Below, piece by piece: positions 45,701 through 57,293 of a DNA stretch of 64,000 nucleotides. Source of the stretch: Anaspis maculata. Lineage: Eukaryota; Arthropoda; Insecta; Coleoptera; Scraptiidae. The notes beneath the pieces were generated by a model. The model worked only from the letters and a program-made list of their open reading frames with translations, had not been told where the DNA came from and did no database searches. The stretch lies in contig OX421962.1 of NCBI GenBank assembly GCA_949128115.1, forward strand, positions 120,240,891 to 120,304,890, in the 5' to 3' direction. How positions within the stretch are numbered: position 1 is the first letter of the stretch; each line of letters starts with the position of its first letter. Both the position numbers and the translations under genes were made by a program.

Positions 45701-46588
45701 AAATGTTCACCTATACAGATAATATCAATGTTTTTTTCTGCCATGAACACCTCCAACTTCTGCACTTTATTTGTCAGTGATTGGATGTTCATGTGAGCCA
45801 CCCTCAGAGTCCTGAAATTCTTCAGAGACCCGGACTTGCTGCTTGTCGTTCGATGCTCCGGTCGGTTTATTTCTGCGAGTTGAAACTGTGGTTCTTCCCT
45901 TGTCTGTCTGTTTCTTCGGAAAAAAATGAAAACGCTTGATGCAAACACCCTCAGGCCAGAAGTCCGCGTTGTAAAGTTGGTCCTTGAGGCCAAAATCTGC
46001 GCCTACCTTGAACGATGCATTTCTTCCTGGTTCTGTGGAAATTTTTTCCACTATGAATTCTCTTCCTGGGCATTTTTTGGCTAGGTGGGATGATATCTTT
46101 GTTGCCTCAACATCATGGTGTATTCTTCCCACGTAAATCCATGCCCTTCTTGTTACCGCAGCGAAGTCCAGAGGGTCATTTACGCTGTTGGCCCGTGTTC
46201 CAATAACAATATGTTTGTTATTGTTGTCGGATCGAGGTATTTCCTGCTTCCTTTTTCTTGCCGCTCCTGCTGATTGCTTTTTCTCGACGTTAATCACTTT
46301 GACCTTAGTTTTCTCTGGAATACCCTCGGGAATACCTAATAGGCGAACTCTGGCTCTCAATTACTTCCTGATGATGGGCTGTTCCTTCTCTGGATTTAGC
46401 ATCAGTTATGCCATCGATGATTTCCCTGAGCTGCTTGTTCTGGTCCATTACCGCTTGCAGCTGCGTCTTCATGTCAGCCAGCTCGGTTTTTATTCGTGAA
46501 GTTTTCTCGTCAACTATTTCTAGAATTAACTTTTTCAGCTCCTTGGGTTTCAAGGGTTGTTCACTTGCTGATGATCTGGTTGTGCTGC
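42722..46588 (-). mobile_element. CR1/Jockey-like LINE with poly(A)
   Basis: Minus-strand element whose 3' end is an A-tract (T20 on the plus strand at about 42722-42740) preceded by GAATAAAG. Flanks CCATCAATTTCTTT (42711-42724) and CCATCATTCTTTC (46589-46601) look like a roughly 13-bp imperfect target duplication. It carries ORF1 and an EN-RT ORF2, no RNase H. The 5' end may be truncated, because both candidate ORF1 start codons fall in the target-derived bases. Confidence 0.88.
42965..45993 (-). pseudogene. LINE ORF2: endonuclease and RT, one frameshift
   Basis: Frame 45993-43537 (818 codons), then frame 43723-42965. The real start is probably inside the first 70 codons, since ORF1 overlaps here. 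Motifs: RVAHMNIQSL and CIGEHF (EN), GDFNVDLNKNDR, SDHTYQIVEF; RT with SNYRPVSLQCQ, LFFDMTRAFDCLDHG, GSPQGSCVSSTLF and HPVLYADDTSV. A one-base shift near 43670 moves the frame to FKFLGVHIDQKLTW, HHYNTRG and the C-terminus FFDDE. An extra YIYI near IYIYIDD comes from an (AT)n tract at 43841-43855. Otherwise it is nearly intact, so fairly young. Confidence 0.92.
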
Positions 46589-46595
46589 CCATCAT
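45767..46595 (-). pseudogene. LINE ORF1, coiled coil plus RNA-binding-like part
   Basis: First frame (46595-46305): MMGSTTRSS, then a coiled-coil-like stretch ELKKLILEIVDEKTSRIKTE... about 60 residues with heptad-spaced Leu/Ile. A frameshift near 46355 moves into RARVRLLGIPEG, then AWIYVGRIHHDVEATKI and FWPEGVCIKRFHFF, ending at 45767 inside ORF2. Probably binds element RNA. Confidence 0.8.
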
Positions 46596-46601
46596 TCTTT
46601 C

Positions 46602-47960
46602 AGTCCAAATTCATCAAAAACGGCAGCTTTCAACACTTATTTTAATAGACTTTTCACAATACCCCTTTCAAAAAATAATTTCAAAGAAGAATATAAAATA
46701 ATAAAACAAATAGGCCTAGATAATGGTTATACCAATTATTTTATGGATAGAATTTTCAACAAATTCCTTTCAAAACACACAAGTAAACAAATTAAAATAA
46801 AACCAAATAAAATATACAAATGCTTAACATTTCTTGTAGTCCAAGAGCTAGCGACAAAAAAAAGTGCAACAGTTTTCTAAAGGCTGAAACTCTGGAATAT
46901 GTTACATTACTCAATTACATCCATGAAATAGACAGTCAGACACCGGTTCATTAGAACCTGCTCAATCGGCAGCCAAAAGAAGTCCGAAATGCCCGAATAA
47001 ACAGTTCTGACAACGCACAGCATTGTTGTCTGACGCACAGCTCTGTTATCTGATGCAAATATATCAGCAGTTGCAGCTGTTGTCCGAGTTACGGTTCAAA
47101 TGAATCGCCCGTAGCGACATACAGATTTGGGGGAAAAAATCAGAGAAGCCTTGCGTAATGGAACCATCTAATGAAGAGAGGTAAGTACCTAGGTGTGGTC
47201 ATAGCCGTAACTCAGACAACAGCTGACAGCTGTGGGTCAGACAACAGAGCTGTGCGTCAGACAACAAAGCTGTGCGTTGTCAGAACTGTCCGTTCGGGCA
47301 TTTCGGACTTCTTTTGGCTGCCGATTGAGCAGGTTCTAATGAACCGGTTTATGGCTGTTTATTTCATGGATGTAATTGAGTAATTTAACATATTCCAGAG
47401 AAAGCCTTTAGAAAACTGTTAGACTTTTTTTTGTCGCCAGCTCTCCGACTATTGGATCAACCTCTTACAAAATAGCTAATATATTTCAAAAAAGCAACCC
47501 ACATATTTCAATTTCTTTCAAAACCAATTCAAATTTAATACAAATTTTAAGTAGACCAAAAGATTTTTCACCATTTGAAGATAGATCTGGTGTTTATGAA
47601 TTGAATTGTCAGACATGCTAGGCAAAATACATAGGTCATACAGGTAGAAAATTTTCCACACGAATAGGAGAACATAACAGAGATATAATCAAATCTAAAT
47701 CAGTTGGTCTCATTGGTAGTAAATCACATTTTGCAAATCATATTATTTTAGCGAAACATAAATTTGATCCAAATACAGATGTTAAATTTTCACACCAGAC
47801 AACAAAATATAACCAAAGAATACTTTTTGAATCACTAGAAATTTCAAAATTGAAACATTATCGAAATTACCAATACCTGAATGAGCAAACTGAAGATTTA
47901 GAAGGAGCCAAAACAATTAAAATTTTACTAGATGCTGAGTACATCTACCTTAATCAATAA
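46602..47960 (+). pseudogene. Penelope-like RT tail and GIY-YIG endonuclease
   Basis: After the LINE the frame continues SFSPNSSKTAAFNTYFNRLF and NKIYKCLTFLVVQELA up to the MITE at 46845. After 47446 it reads TSYKIANIFQKSNPHISIS, then GVYELNCQTC, a TAG at 47619-47621, and AKYIGHTGRKFSTRIGEHNR: the GIY-YIG pair (here GVY/YIG) with the following Arg and the HNR region. It ends LNQ at 47960. The endonuclease cuts target DNA for PLE integration. The stop and insertion inactivate it. Confidence 0.9.
46845..47445. mobile_element. 601-bp MITE with about 250-bp inverted arms
   Basis: Ends GAGCTAGCGACAAAAAAAAG and the complement of GAGAGCTGGCGACAAAAAAA. The arms share AACCTGCTCAATCGGCAGCC, then CGCACAGCTCTGTTGTCTGA-like repeats towards the centre near 47130. 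Inserted in the PLE coding frame. Target duplication not resolved. Confidence 0.82.
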
Positions 47961-49103
47961 TAATCAACCTTTTTCGAATCTTCTATTCTCAAAATTTAAT
48001 TTATAATGAACTGTTATCATGCTATCTTGAACCAACTGTTTTTCATGTCAATTAAATTGATTATGACTTATGTCAATTGAATTAGTTTTTGACGAATGTC
48101 AAAACTTTTACAAATTTCTCCAAAAAAGAAAATATTTTGAATATTATACAGTAAGCTTTTATCAAATTTTATATCAATTTATTTCATACAACTAATTACA
48201 GAACCCTGACGATGCCGAAAGGCGAAACCAGTTGGTAAAAGAAAAATAGAAAAATTGTGGTGTAGTTTCAAGATTATTTCAATATACCTATACCTTCTAA
48301 AAAAAAGTGATATATGTATGATTTTTTTCCTCAAAAACTGCAAGTGTGCCATCATATCTACACTGTTAGGTATGATGGCACACCACATTTATGGGTACGG
48401 TTTGTTGGATGTAAACTCTAAAAACGAAAGACCATTGGGACAATTTTTTCATCAAATGTAAAGGTTGGGACATAAATACAATAATCTATTTATAGAGTTA
48501 ACGAAATTCTATAAACTCTGGCAGAATACACAGAAAAAATACATAGAACATAGAAAAACAGATATAGAAACCTACATACCTATAAAGAACAAATATACGA
48601 CAAATTGTTCAATAAACAAATAAACAAAACTTAAAATTGATTAATGTACTGACGTGATGTATAAAAAGTTCATATCCATTTGTGAGGTTGTGCAAATGTT
48701 TATGTGAAAATACTAAGTGTGCCATCATACTCGGAAGTGCACGTGTTCAACTGATCATCTGTCACAGAAAAAGCGCGTCAAATTCACCCTAAACGGCTAT
48801 GCTGTTTTGAGGTTAGAATATTGAACTTCGTCCAAGAAAAATATTAGTCAGCTGCTTTCATCGCACAAGCAGTGATACGAGTTTCTAGTAGCAAGTACGA
48901 AAAACTTTCAGGGAGAAATTTCGTTCTTGCCGTTTTTTCCAAGAAAACTCCAGCCGATGACTCTCTCTCACTGATACACGTTTCACTTTGATGAAATGTA
49001 TTGTTGGTTGCCAGTCACAAGCTCACAAGTACATGAATAACTGAGTATGGGGGGGGGGGTGTGCCATCATAAGGGGTGTGCCATCAATGGCACACTTCCC
49101 CTA

Positions 49104-49272
49104 ACAAAAGGGAGACTTTGTGAGTTTCCCAAAGTACGTGCTTCCTAAGGAAGTTCAACGCCCTCAAAAGTACAAAGTAAAACAGGGTTTTTAATCATTT
49201 GTTCAAGAACCGTTGAGGGTAAAAACTTCAAATTTGGTGTAGAAAGGTTTCTTGACAGTTCAAAATGTACAT
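49104..49272. repeat. Degenerate piece of a 58220-58804-like element
   Basis: GGGAGACTTTGTGAGTTTCC, then CAAAAGTACAAAGTAAAACA, TTTTAATCATTTG and TTCAAATTTGGTGTAGAAAG resemble the inner arms of 58220-58804. The likely continuation (GCAAAATTTCACACAAATCT, GTGGCGGCGAAG) is at 50150-50200, after two insertions. Confidence 0.55.
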
Positions 49273-49973
49273 GGCTCTGATACGGAATAGCGCTGGTCAA
49301 AATAGCGTCGGTCAAAAAAGCGCTACCAAAATAGCGTCGCGACAAAAAAGCGCCGTAGTAAATGGCGCCATTTCAAAATAGCGCTGTAAAAAATAGCGTC
49401 GTGAGAAAATGACCCCGTACGAAATAGCGCCGTGAATAACAGCGCTGCTATCCAACTGAGACGGTCGCCGTGCATTACATGAGACAAGCATGACCCGCAG
49501 ATGTACCTCGACGGTCAGTATCGTTTTCTTGAGCGGTCTAGGGGGGGGACTGTTTTCAAAAATATGCTTGGCACATCATGAACTCAATAATTTGGTTCAT
49601 GTCGTCTTTCCATTTTCCCGATAAGCTTACGTCAACCCCTTTTGTTGAATCTTCCGCTACAAATATTTTATATACTTTAGTCTCATTAACTGACGCCAGA
49701 AAAACCTACTTCGGCAACAATTCGGCGCTATTTTGTCGTAGAAATAGTTCTCACAAAAAAGCAAAAAGCGCTATCGTGTCGCGGCGGTGTTTTGTCCCGG
49801 CGCTTTTATGTCTAGAGCCTTTTTGACGCGACGCTATTGATTCCTGTGCTATTTTGTCGCGGCGCTATTATGTCCAGCGCTTTTTCGACGCAACGCTATT
49901 CTGTCCGGCGCTTTTTTGTCACGGCGCTATTATTGGAACGCTGTTTTGACCAGCGCTATTCCGTTTCAGAGCC
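49273..49973. mobile_element. Foldback of AATAGCGC/AAAAAGCGC words
   Basis: 701 bp, from GGCTCTGATACGGAATAGC to the complement of GGCTCTGAAACGGAATAGC. Both flanks of a plain centre (49440-49740) are built of words such as AATAGCGTCG, GACAAAAAAGCGC and GGTCAAAATAGCG. No coding capacity. No clear target duplication. Confidence 0.8.
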
Positions 49974-49977
49974 AATG

Positions 49978-50143
49978 TATAGACAATACAAATAGAAAAG
50001 ACACATGTCGTCACGGATTTTTACGGTTGCGTAGGAACCAGGTGAGTCCATCATTCAAGAAAAGGTTGGCTGATTTTTGATGCCCCAATATCCGTGACGA
50101 CGGTGGTGATAACATATGGTCTTCTCTATTTGTATTGTCTATA
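49978..50143. mobile_element. 166-bp MITE, TATAGACAATAC ends, copy 1
   Basis: Ends TATAGACAATACAAATAGA and its complement. It is nearly identical to 57668-57835 over its length (TTTTTACGGTTGCGTAGGAA, GATTTTTGATGCCCCAATAT). Both copies lie within the hAT-type element. From 50144 to 50738 the remainder shows no gene. Confidence 0.88.
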
Positions 50144-50738
50144 CATACATGCAAAATTTCACACAAATCTGACCAGTGGCGGCGAAGTTACAGAGGTTTG
50201 GGGGTTAGAGTAGCTTGAACTGCCAGAAAAAAATTGTCTGTGACCCGATCGTATTTTTGTTTGCACATTTGGCAGACTTGTTCAAGTTCAAAAATTTTTT
50301 CGTAGGATGCACCGTTCACGACGAGTAAAAGTGTAAAAACCACGCACATGTTGGATGATTTTCTTCTGGTAGTTAACTTACCCCAACCTCCGACTCCACT
50401 AATATTTGATCGAATGTCAGACTGTCACTTTAGAATTGCGCAGTCGCACTTTCGGAAGTTCGTGGTATTTAATGTGAGTGTTTTTATGTTGCTGTAGCAA
50501 ACCGAGCCTTATTTGCTGGGTTTCCCCTACTCGGGATTTCTTTTGAATAATTGCTGAAGCTTAAGTTTTCTTGTTGTAGCCTAACTGCTATTTTTCTATA
50601 GTTAATTCGAATCATGAGAGAGATTCGGAACTAAATAACGACCGCCCTCTCCCCTGCTAAACATTCCGATGCTTCAATGTAATGAATGAGTCAACCATAC
50701 GGCTGGATTATTTCCTTGAAAAACTCGAGCTTATCATA

Positions 50739-52584
50739 CCCAAGTAACATTTACCCGACTTCCGACCAAATTTTTACCAATTCCGACGTCGGAATTAGTG
50801 CAAATTTTGGTCGGATGGCGACCAATATTTGAAAGTCACGAGGCGACGTTGGAACAACGTTGCCTTTACGTCGGCAACCCGACGTCCCCCATGCAACTAA
50901 AACCGACGTTGGCACGACGTCGGTAAATACAACGTTGGCGCATCCAACGTCGGATGGACGTTGGGATACCCAACGTTGGACACGGTGGGTATTTTTCATA
51001 CCTAATGCGACCAAATCAGTCTGTAGTTATATTTGGGCAAGCTTGACAACGTCGGCTGACGTCGGCATACCCAACGTTGGAATATGCAACGTCGGCTGGA
51101 CGTTGGCGTATCCAACGTTGGATTCGGTGTATATTTTTGTACCTAATGCGACCAGTCTAGTCTGGTGTAACTGTCGTCCAGATTTCGGCCCCGCAGGGCC
51201 GACGCTAGGCATGAATCGGCGAAGCCCCTGATTCAGGCGGCAAATTCCAGGGGTGGCAAATTTTGGGGGCAAAATGTTCCAAAATTTCATTTTGTATTTT
51301 TTTCACTTCAAGAAGCCGTGGCGCCGCCCCTGTGTTAGATTCCAGGCGTAATTTGAGAGGTCCGGAAATTAACTGGCACGCGGAAACGTCATGCACCAGT
51401 TTTCAAATTTTATTGTTGGGATTGCACCCGGGGTTGTATGAAGTGTAGTAAAATCCAAAAATAATATGGGTATAGGACATAGGTATATAGACTTGACCAT
51501 TGTTAGATCACGTCCGATGAAAGCGGAAAAATTGTGCTTCGGTTCAGACCCCAAAATACCTAGCGCCGGCCCGGCCCTGGGCGAAAACGGCCGGGACCGC
51601 GGCAACAATGGACATTATTAACCGCTATGCTGGGTGCCTGGGTGGCCCTGGACTTGTGCAGTGTGCACGGCGTTTTGGTGCAATTGTATATACGCCGACT
51701 ATTGGTCGGATTAGGTCGGCATTGGTACAATAAATCAAACCAGAAGTCAGAATTGGTCGGAATTGGTCTAGAAATTTATACTCGTATAAAACTTAGTCGG
51801 ATTTAGTCAGTATAGGTAGAAAGAGCCGACGCGGCCATTTTTTCTTCTAATATCAAAACAACAAGAAGAGGCCATGTTGAAGAAATGCCAATGAAAATCT
51901 TTGAAATTATTGAATTTATCATTTTTGAGCTCGAGAAACGAAATTATGGTGGCTATTGATTAATTAAGTATATATACATACTTCTTTGGTCTTCTTTCCT
52001 TTTGAGAAACGGTGTTTTAATTCATGAATGTTTCAATATAAAATTAAAATATTTTGAGAACAGCCAAATTTTTGGTGGGCGATGAGTATTTTCGACTTAA
52101 AACATACTTGTTCATCAGTAAAATTTTCTTCGCATCAAGTTTTCATATCAACCAATCACAAAATTTCATTATTAAAGTTCAGATGCTCTGTTGCCTGTTA
52201 TATTTTATACGGCAACATATTGTATTGTGGTAGGTAGTTTTGGTCTGAATTTGACTGATGGTTGGATTAGGGAAACTTTACCGTCCTATATTTGGAGCTA
52301 TATTTCTTTAGTACAAAACAGGTTAAATAAAGTCCACCTAATGCGACTAGCATAAGTCGGATTAGGTACACGACAGGCGACTTTGGCTACACGTAGGTAA
52401 GATGGTCGGATTTGGTCGAGTTTTGGTCGGCAATCACAACGTCGCGGATGCCAACGTCGTACCGACCCGCATTTCATTGACCAAATGGGTGCAAATATGA
52501 GTCGCCTCAACGTCGCGCGGACGTCGGCTGCCGACCTCAGGTCGCGAATCGCAACGTTGGCCCGACGTCGGATTGCTACTTGGG
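50739..52584. mobile_element. CCCAAGTA-ended foldback of CCAACGTTGG words
   Basis: Ends CCCAAGTAACATTTACCCGA and the complement of CCCAAGTAGCAATCCGACG, with TA directly outside (50737-50738 and 52585-52586). The outer 300-400 bp on the left and 150 bp on the right are packed with CCAACGTTGG, CCGACGTCGG and mixed forms CAACGTCGG, GACGTTGG. The centre (51250-52300) is ordinary. Frames on both strands over the word arrays (at 50751, 50860, 51027) are artefacts. CpG is strikingly retained in these words. Confidence 0.85.
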
Positions 52585-53608
52585 TATATTTCCAGACTGA
52601 ACAAACGGGACGTGCAGATTCCAAGCGCTGCACGTAGTTGGACCACCTAAGAGGGCCGCTCTCATTGGTCCGTAAGACCACGCGGTGAAAAGATAACCAA
52701 AGTTGATAAATAGGTCCCACTTGACTTTCCGAAGAGACTTCCGACCCAACTTTGAACCGAGCTGCACTCCGGGTGCATCAGGCCGCGTCGCGGTTAAATT
52801 CCATTACTAGTTTATTCATGAATAATTAACTAAAGTCACTAAGTTTCTAAGCCTCGGATGTGTCGGCGGAACCGTCCATGTTTGACGGTTCCCCCTAGTG
52901 AAATTCTCGAATTTTGAGTGGTCAAAGTTCCACAATTCTACTGGTAAAATCACGCGCGAGAAATCAATTAAATTCTTTTTCTCGTACCAGACAGGAAATC
53001 GACGCGTTAACAGTGCATAGTGATACGCGAAGACGCGGTCCTTCGTAGCGCGCAACCTACTCGCCCTGAAGACATGACCCCTGCGGGCCTGTTCTTCGCG
53101 AGTGAACTCTATTGGAACCCAGAGTGGAACGTGAAAATTAGAGTCCTTATCAGTGCAATGTCACCGTATATAAGGTAAAAACGTATTAAATTGATATATC
53201 CTCACGGATGAAGAAATGAATCATCTGCTATAACTATGTCTCTCTTGCTCTGGAATCCCTATCTCTTTCTTGTATCCGCACTAACGTCATGTGCACGAGC
53301 TATGACAGATAAACGCCAATATGGCGTCGCAACAGTTGTTGCATTACCCTCTCTTATTCTAAATGTATCAGTTGACCGAACTTGTAGCGTCACGAGTAAA
53401 GCAGTGGGTAACGTCCTCTGGCCGTGTGAGCGCGAGTCAGAGCGCAGGGCTCTACTTCACCGGCGCAGTCACTGAATGTCAATTACGTCATTCAAACGTC
53501 ACAGTGTCAGCTGAGTTTGTTTGTTCACCACTTAATATTTTTAATACCAGTTTTTGGTAACAATCTTGCAGTTTTGTATTTTTTGATTTTGCTTATTTTG
53601 AATATATA
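52585..53608. other. Host-element DNA between insertions, no gene seen
   Basis: Moderate GC, with frames at 52576-52767, 52816-53055 and 53236-53475 that overlap each other and show no domain. Probably original hAT-element or older DNA. Confidence 0.4.
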
Positions 53609-56600
53609 CAGGGTGTTGCATGAGGAAACCGACATAGCTTAAGGGTAGGCCCAGTTATTCTAGGGGAACTAGGATCTCGCTTTGAAATTTTTCTATCGCT
53701 TTTCGTTTTGATGTTACAGGGTGAATCATGTATTTTGTCGAAGTTTTTGATGAGCTATATCTTCCGAATGACTTATTGGATGGGACTGAAATTTGATAGG
53801 TATGATCTTCTAATAATACCTAATACATTGCATCATAAAGTTGTTCAGAAGTTCCAGGGCCGGACTGATTTTTTTTATTTTCAAAGTTTTTGTTAGAAAA
53901 GTCATATTTTTCAATGTTTTTTTGCAAAACCAGTATTAGATTCAGAAACACCAGGAAAAATGCTACAAGGAACATCCTTAAATTTCTTCGGCACACCCAA
54001 AGTCTTCCCAGAAAAAAATATCTTTTGAGATTAGGGTCGGCTGCGATCTAGTGAAAATCAGTCTGGCACGCATTCTTTCACGGATCTTTGAGATGTTCAT
54101 CCTCTGATTTAATGCTGTCACGGTTTTTTTCACTTTCCCACACTAGTATCACTTGGTACGGCAAAAAAGACAAAAGTCCAGGACCGGAATCAAGTCTAGT
54201 GAACATTATTTCTAAAAATCCGATTTTTCAGTATTTAGTTGGAAAATTACAGCACAAAGTTATGGTGAAGTGGCTGAAAAATGCTCTTTTGTCTGCATTT
54301 GGAACTTTAGGTCACTTTAGAAACCAGCTAAACAAATTTCTCCTTTTGTTGATTTCAAGAATACAAAAAATTATTTTCTAAACTTTTCGCGAACAAAATA
54401 AAAACAAGCAAGAATGATAATTATACAGAAACGTAATTTTAATGTCTAGAAAACGGACAATATCAATGTTTGTATGTTATGTTTATGTTGATGTTCATCA
54501 AATTTCGGAAATATTTTTTTGTATTTTTGAAATCAACAAAAGGAGAAAGTTTAGCTGGTTTCTAAAGTGACCTAAAGTTCCAAATAGTGCAAGCGGTACA
54601 CACCTAAAAACACATCGATACTGCATTTTGGAGTGCAGTAACGAGATTTGGTATGGGCATAATTTATACCAAGACAAGCGATTTGTCCCGCAGCACTCGA
54701 TATTTTGTCCCTTAGGGGGCCAATGGGGGCCCTCCAAACTCTCAAGATGCAAGAACTTTCACATGACGATCATTGAGTATCGTCATGTATGTCATAAGTG
54801 AAGCTTACGGGTCTATTGAAGATATTTTCATCAATTGTCGTTGTGTCCGATTCATTCTTCACACTTGAAAAAAAAATTCTTTGGCAGAGGTCAAAAAAAC
54901 TGTTTTTATTTTTTCTTCTATGCAAGGAGACGATAAATTCATATGTTCTGTTGCGTTCCCAACTAAATCGCATTCCCTAAACCTGATTGTAAAGAAATTT
55001 TTCTTGTAATGGTATTTTTCAAAGAAGTGGTGACCTCTTCAGTACTTCTTTTCCAAGAGCATGTCTTCCTATGTCCCCACTGGATATCACTCGTAATTTT
55101 TGCAGGAATGGAGACCTCGAACTCTTTTTTTGATGGTTGCGAAGCGACATGACTCTTAAACGCCCAAGGGAGCCCAAAAAAAAAATTTTCTGCTGGGCCG
55201 TCCAACTTACGATATTTTGATTTTATAGTAGGAGAGACGCGGACCAGTATTCAATCCAGGCTGCAGGCGCAGGCGATTTGGTTTCAACAGAAAATATTCA
55301 TCCATGCCGTGTTTTATTGCAGTACAACAAAACGCAGAGTCGTTAGGTGTAAGTAGGTGTATTTTCCGGTATAACTTATTCGCCTAGACTAGATCTTATT
55401 TATTTGCGCGTCTCCCCTACTACAAAATCAACATGCCAAAAATCTGACGGCCCAGCAGAAAAAAAAAGTTTTAGGGCTCTCTTGTATGTTTTGAAGCCAT
55501 GTTGCATGGAAATTACTAAGAAAAGAGTTCAAGCCTCTCATATCAGCGAAAATTGACAGTCTTATCCACTAGGAACATTGAAAAAAATGCTGTTGAAAAA
55601 AGTGTACTGAAGAGGTCACCTCTTCATGGGAAAATGATATTGCGAAAAAGTTGTCTCCATATTTGGGCTTACGGAACGCGATTTAGTTGGGAACGCAACA
55701 AAACATATGAATTTATCGTTTCCTTGCACAACAGAAAAAATAATAACAGTTTTTTTGATCTATGTGAAAGATTTTTTTTTTTAAATGTGAAGAATTAATC
55801 GGACACGACGACATTTGATGGAAACATTTTCAATAGACCCGTAAGCTTCACTTATAACATACATCGATGGGTCCTAATAAGACTAGCTTTATTCGCAGAG
55901 CCGGATGTGAAGTAACGTTTCTCGCAGGGCATCTTTGTAACTAGCGCTATTAAAAAGAGGTCGTTGTAACTGGCGCATCTCAAATGAACGCAAGTGAACT
56001 GGCGCAACTTCTATTCAATACAATAGAAGTTGCGCCAGTTCACTTGCGTTCATTTGAGATGCGCCAGTTACAACGACCTCTTTTCAATAGCGCTAGTTAC
56101 AAAGATGCCCTGCGAGAAACGTTACTTCACATCCGGCTCTGCGAATAAAGCCAGTCTTATTAGGACTAATCGAACATGACGATACTCAATGATCATTTTG
56201 TGAAAGTTCTTGCATCTTGAAAATTTGGGGGGCCCTCATTGGCCCCCTAAGGAACGAAATATCGAGTGCTGCGGGTCAAATCGCTTGTTTTGGTATGAAG
56301 TACGCCCATGCAAAATCTCGTTACTGCACTCCAAAATGCGGTATGCTTTTGCGTACCGCTCCCACTAAAATGCAGACAAGAGAGAAATTATTTCCGAAAT
56401 TTGATAAACATTAACATAAACATAACATACAAACATTGATATTGCTCGTTCTCTACAAATTAAAATTACGTTTCTGAATAATCATCATTCTTGCTTCTTT
56501 TTATTTTGTTCGCGAAAAGTTTCGGAAATAATTTTTTGTATTCTTGAAATCAACAAAAGGAAAAATTTGTTTAGCTGGTTTCTGAAGTGACTTCAAGTTC

Positions 56601-57293
56601 CAAATGCAGACAAAAGAGCATTTTTCAGCCACTTCGCCATAACTTTGTGCTGTAATTTTCCAACTAAATACTGAAAAATCGGATTTTTAGAAATAATGTT
56701 CACTAGACTTGATTCCGGTTCTGGACTTTTGTCTTTTTTGCCGTACCAGGTGATACTAATGTGGGAAAGTGAAAAAAACCGTGACAGCATTAAATTAGAG
56801 GATGAACATTTCAAAGATTCGTGAAAGAATGCGTGCTAGACTGATTTTCACTAGATCGCAGCCGACCCTAATCTCAAAAGATATTTTTTTCTGGGAAGAC
56901 TTTGAGTGTGCCGAAGAAATTGAAGGATGTTCCTTGTAGCATTTTTTCTGGTGTTTCTGAATCTGATACTGGTTTTGCAAAAAAACATTGAAAAATATGA
57001 CTTTTCTAACAAAAACTTTGAAAATAAAAAAAATCAGTCCGGCCCTGAAATTTCTGAACAACTTTATGATGTAATGTATTAGCTATCATTAGAAGATCAT
57101 ACCTATCAAATTTCAGTCTAATCCAATAAGTCATTCGGAAGATATAGCTCATCAAAAACTTCGACAAAATACATGATTCACCCTGTAACATCAAAACGAA
57201 AAGCGATAGAAGAATTTCAAAGCGAGATCCTAGTTCCCCTAGAAAAACTGGACCTACCCTAAAGCTATGTCGGTTTCCTCATGCAACACCCTG
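53609..57293. mobile_element. CAGGG/TATA palindromic element 5 (3.7 kb)
   Basis: From CAGGGTGTTGCATGAGGAAAC to the complement, TATA on both sides (53605-53608, 57294-57297). Arms of about 1.6 kb each meet near 55320; for example GGGCCTACC-type outer parts, ATTTTTCAGCCACTTC near 54270/56628, and the pair CCCGTAAGCTTCACTTA near 54800 and 55840. The right arm is lengthened by a small foldback (55865-56173). Paired frames such as 53708 and 57194 (MMLQGESCILSKFLMSYIF in each) are the two arms; no enzyme domain is seen. Confidence 0.88.
55865..56173. mobile_element. CGAT..CCTAATAAGAC foldback, copy 1
   Basis: 309 bp; two almost perfect arms of about 147 bp around a 6-base loop (CAATAC at 56017). 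Ends CGATGGGTCCTAATAAGAC and the complement of CGATTAGTCCTAATAAGAC. Flanked by ACAT (55861-55864, 56174-56177); the opposite arm of the host palindrome has a single ACAT (complement near 54785). Words such as AACTGGCGCA and AACTAGCGC repeat inside. Confidence 0.9.

Larger units (their letters stand above)
41964..48298 (+). mobile_element. Penelope-like element with inverted terminal repeats
   Basis: RT and GIY-YIG endonuclease fragments on the plus strand lie between inverted repeats at 41964-42090 and 48168-48298. The repeats share AATAATCTTGAAACTACACC, then TTTCTATTTTTCTTT and GGTTTCGCCYTTYGGCATCG. A LINE (42722-46588) and a MITE (46845-47445) interrupt the coding part, and there are stops, so this copy is dead. 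Penelope-like elements are known to carry such terminal repeats, often with a hammerhead ribozyme; here CTGACGA (48208) followed by a GCC-GAAA-GGC hairpin and GAAAC on the plus strand is suggestive. Confidence 0.85.
41762..49101. mobile_element. GGGGAAGTGTGCC-ended element
   Basis: Left end GGGGAAGTGTGCC, right end the complement GGCACACTTCCCC, with TA just outside (41760-41761, 49102-49103). Phrases such as GTGTGCCATCAT and ATGATGGCACAC recur inside at 41768, 48344, 48371, 48716, 49058 and 49075. Its own DNA is only about 41762-41963 and 48299-49101; a Penelope-like element fills the rest. Confidence 0.75.

Noticed and set aside
50751..51290. Frames of 87-123 codons on both strands
   Set aside because: Generated by the iterated CCAACGTTGG/CCGACGTCGG words.
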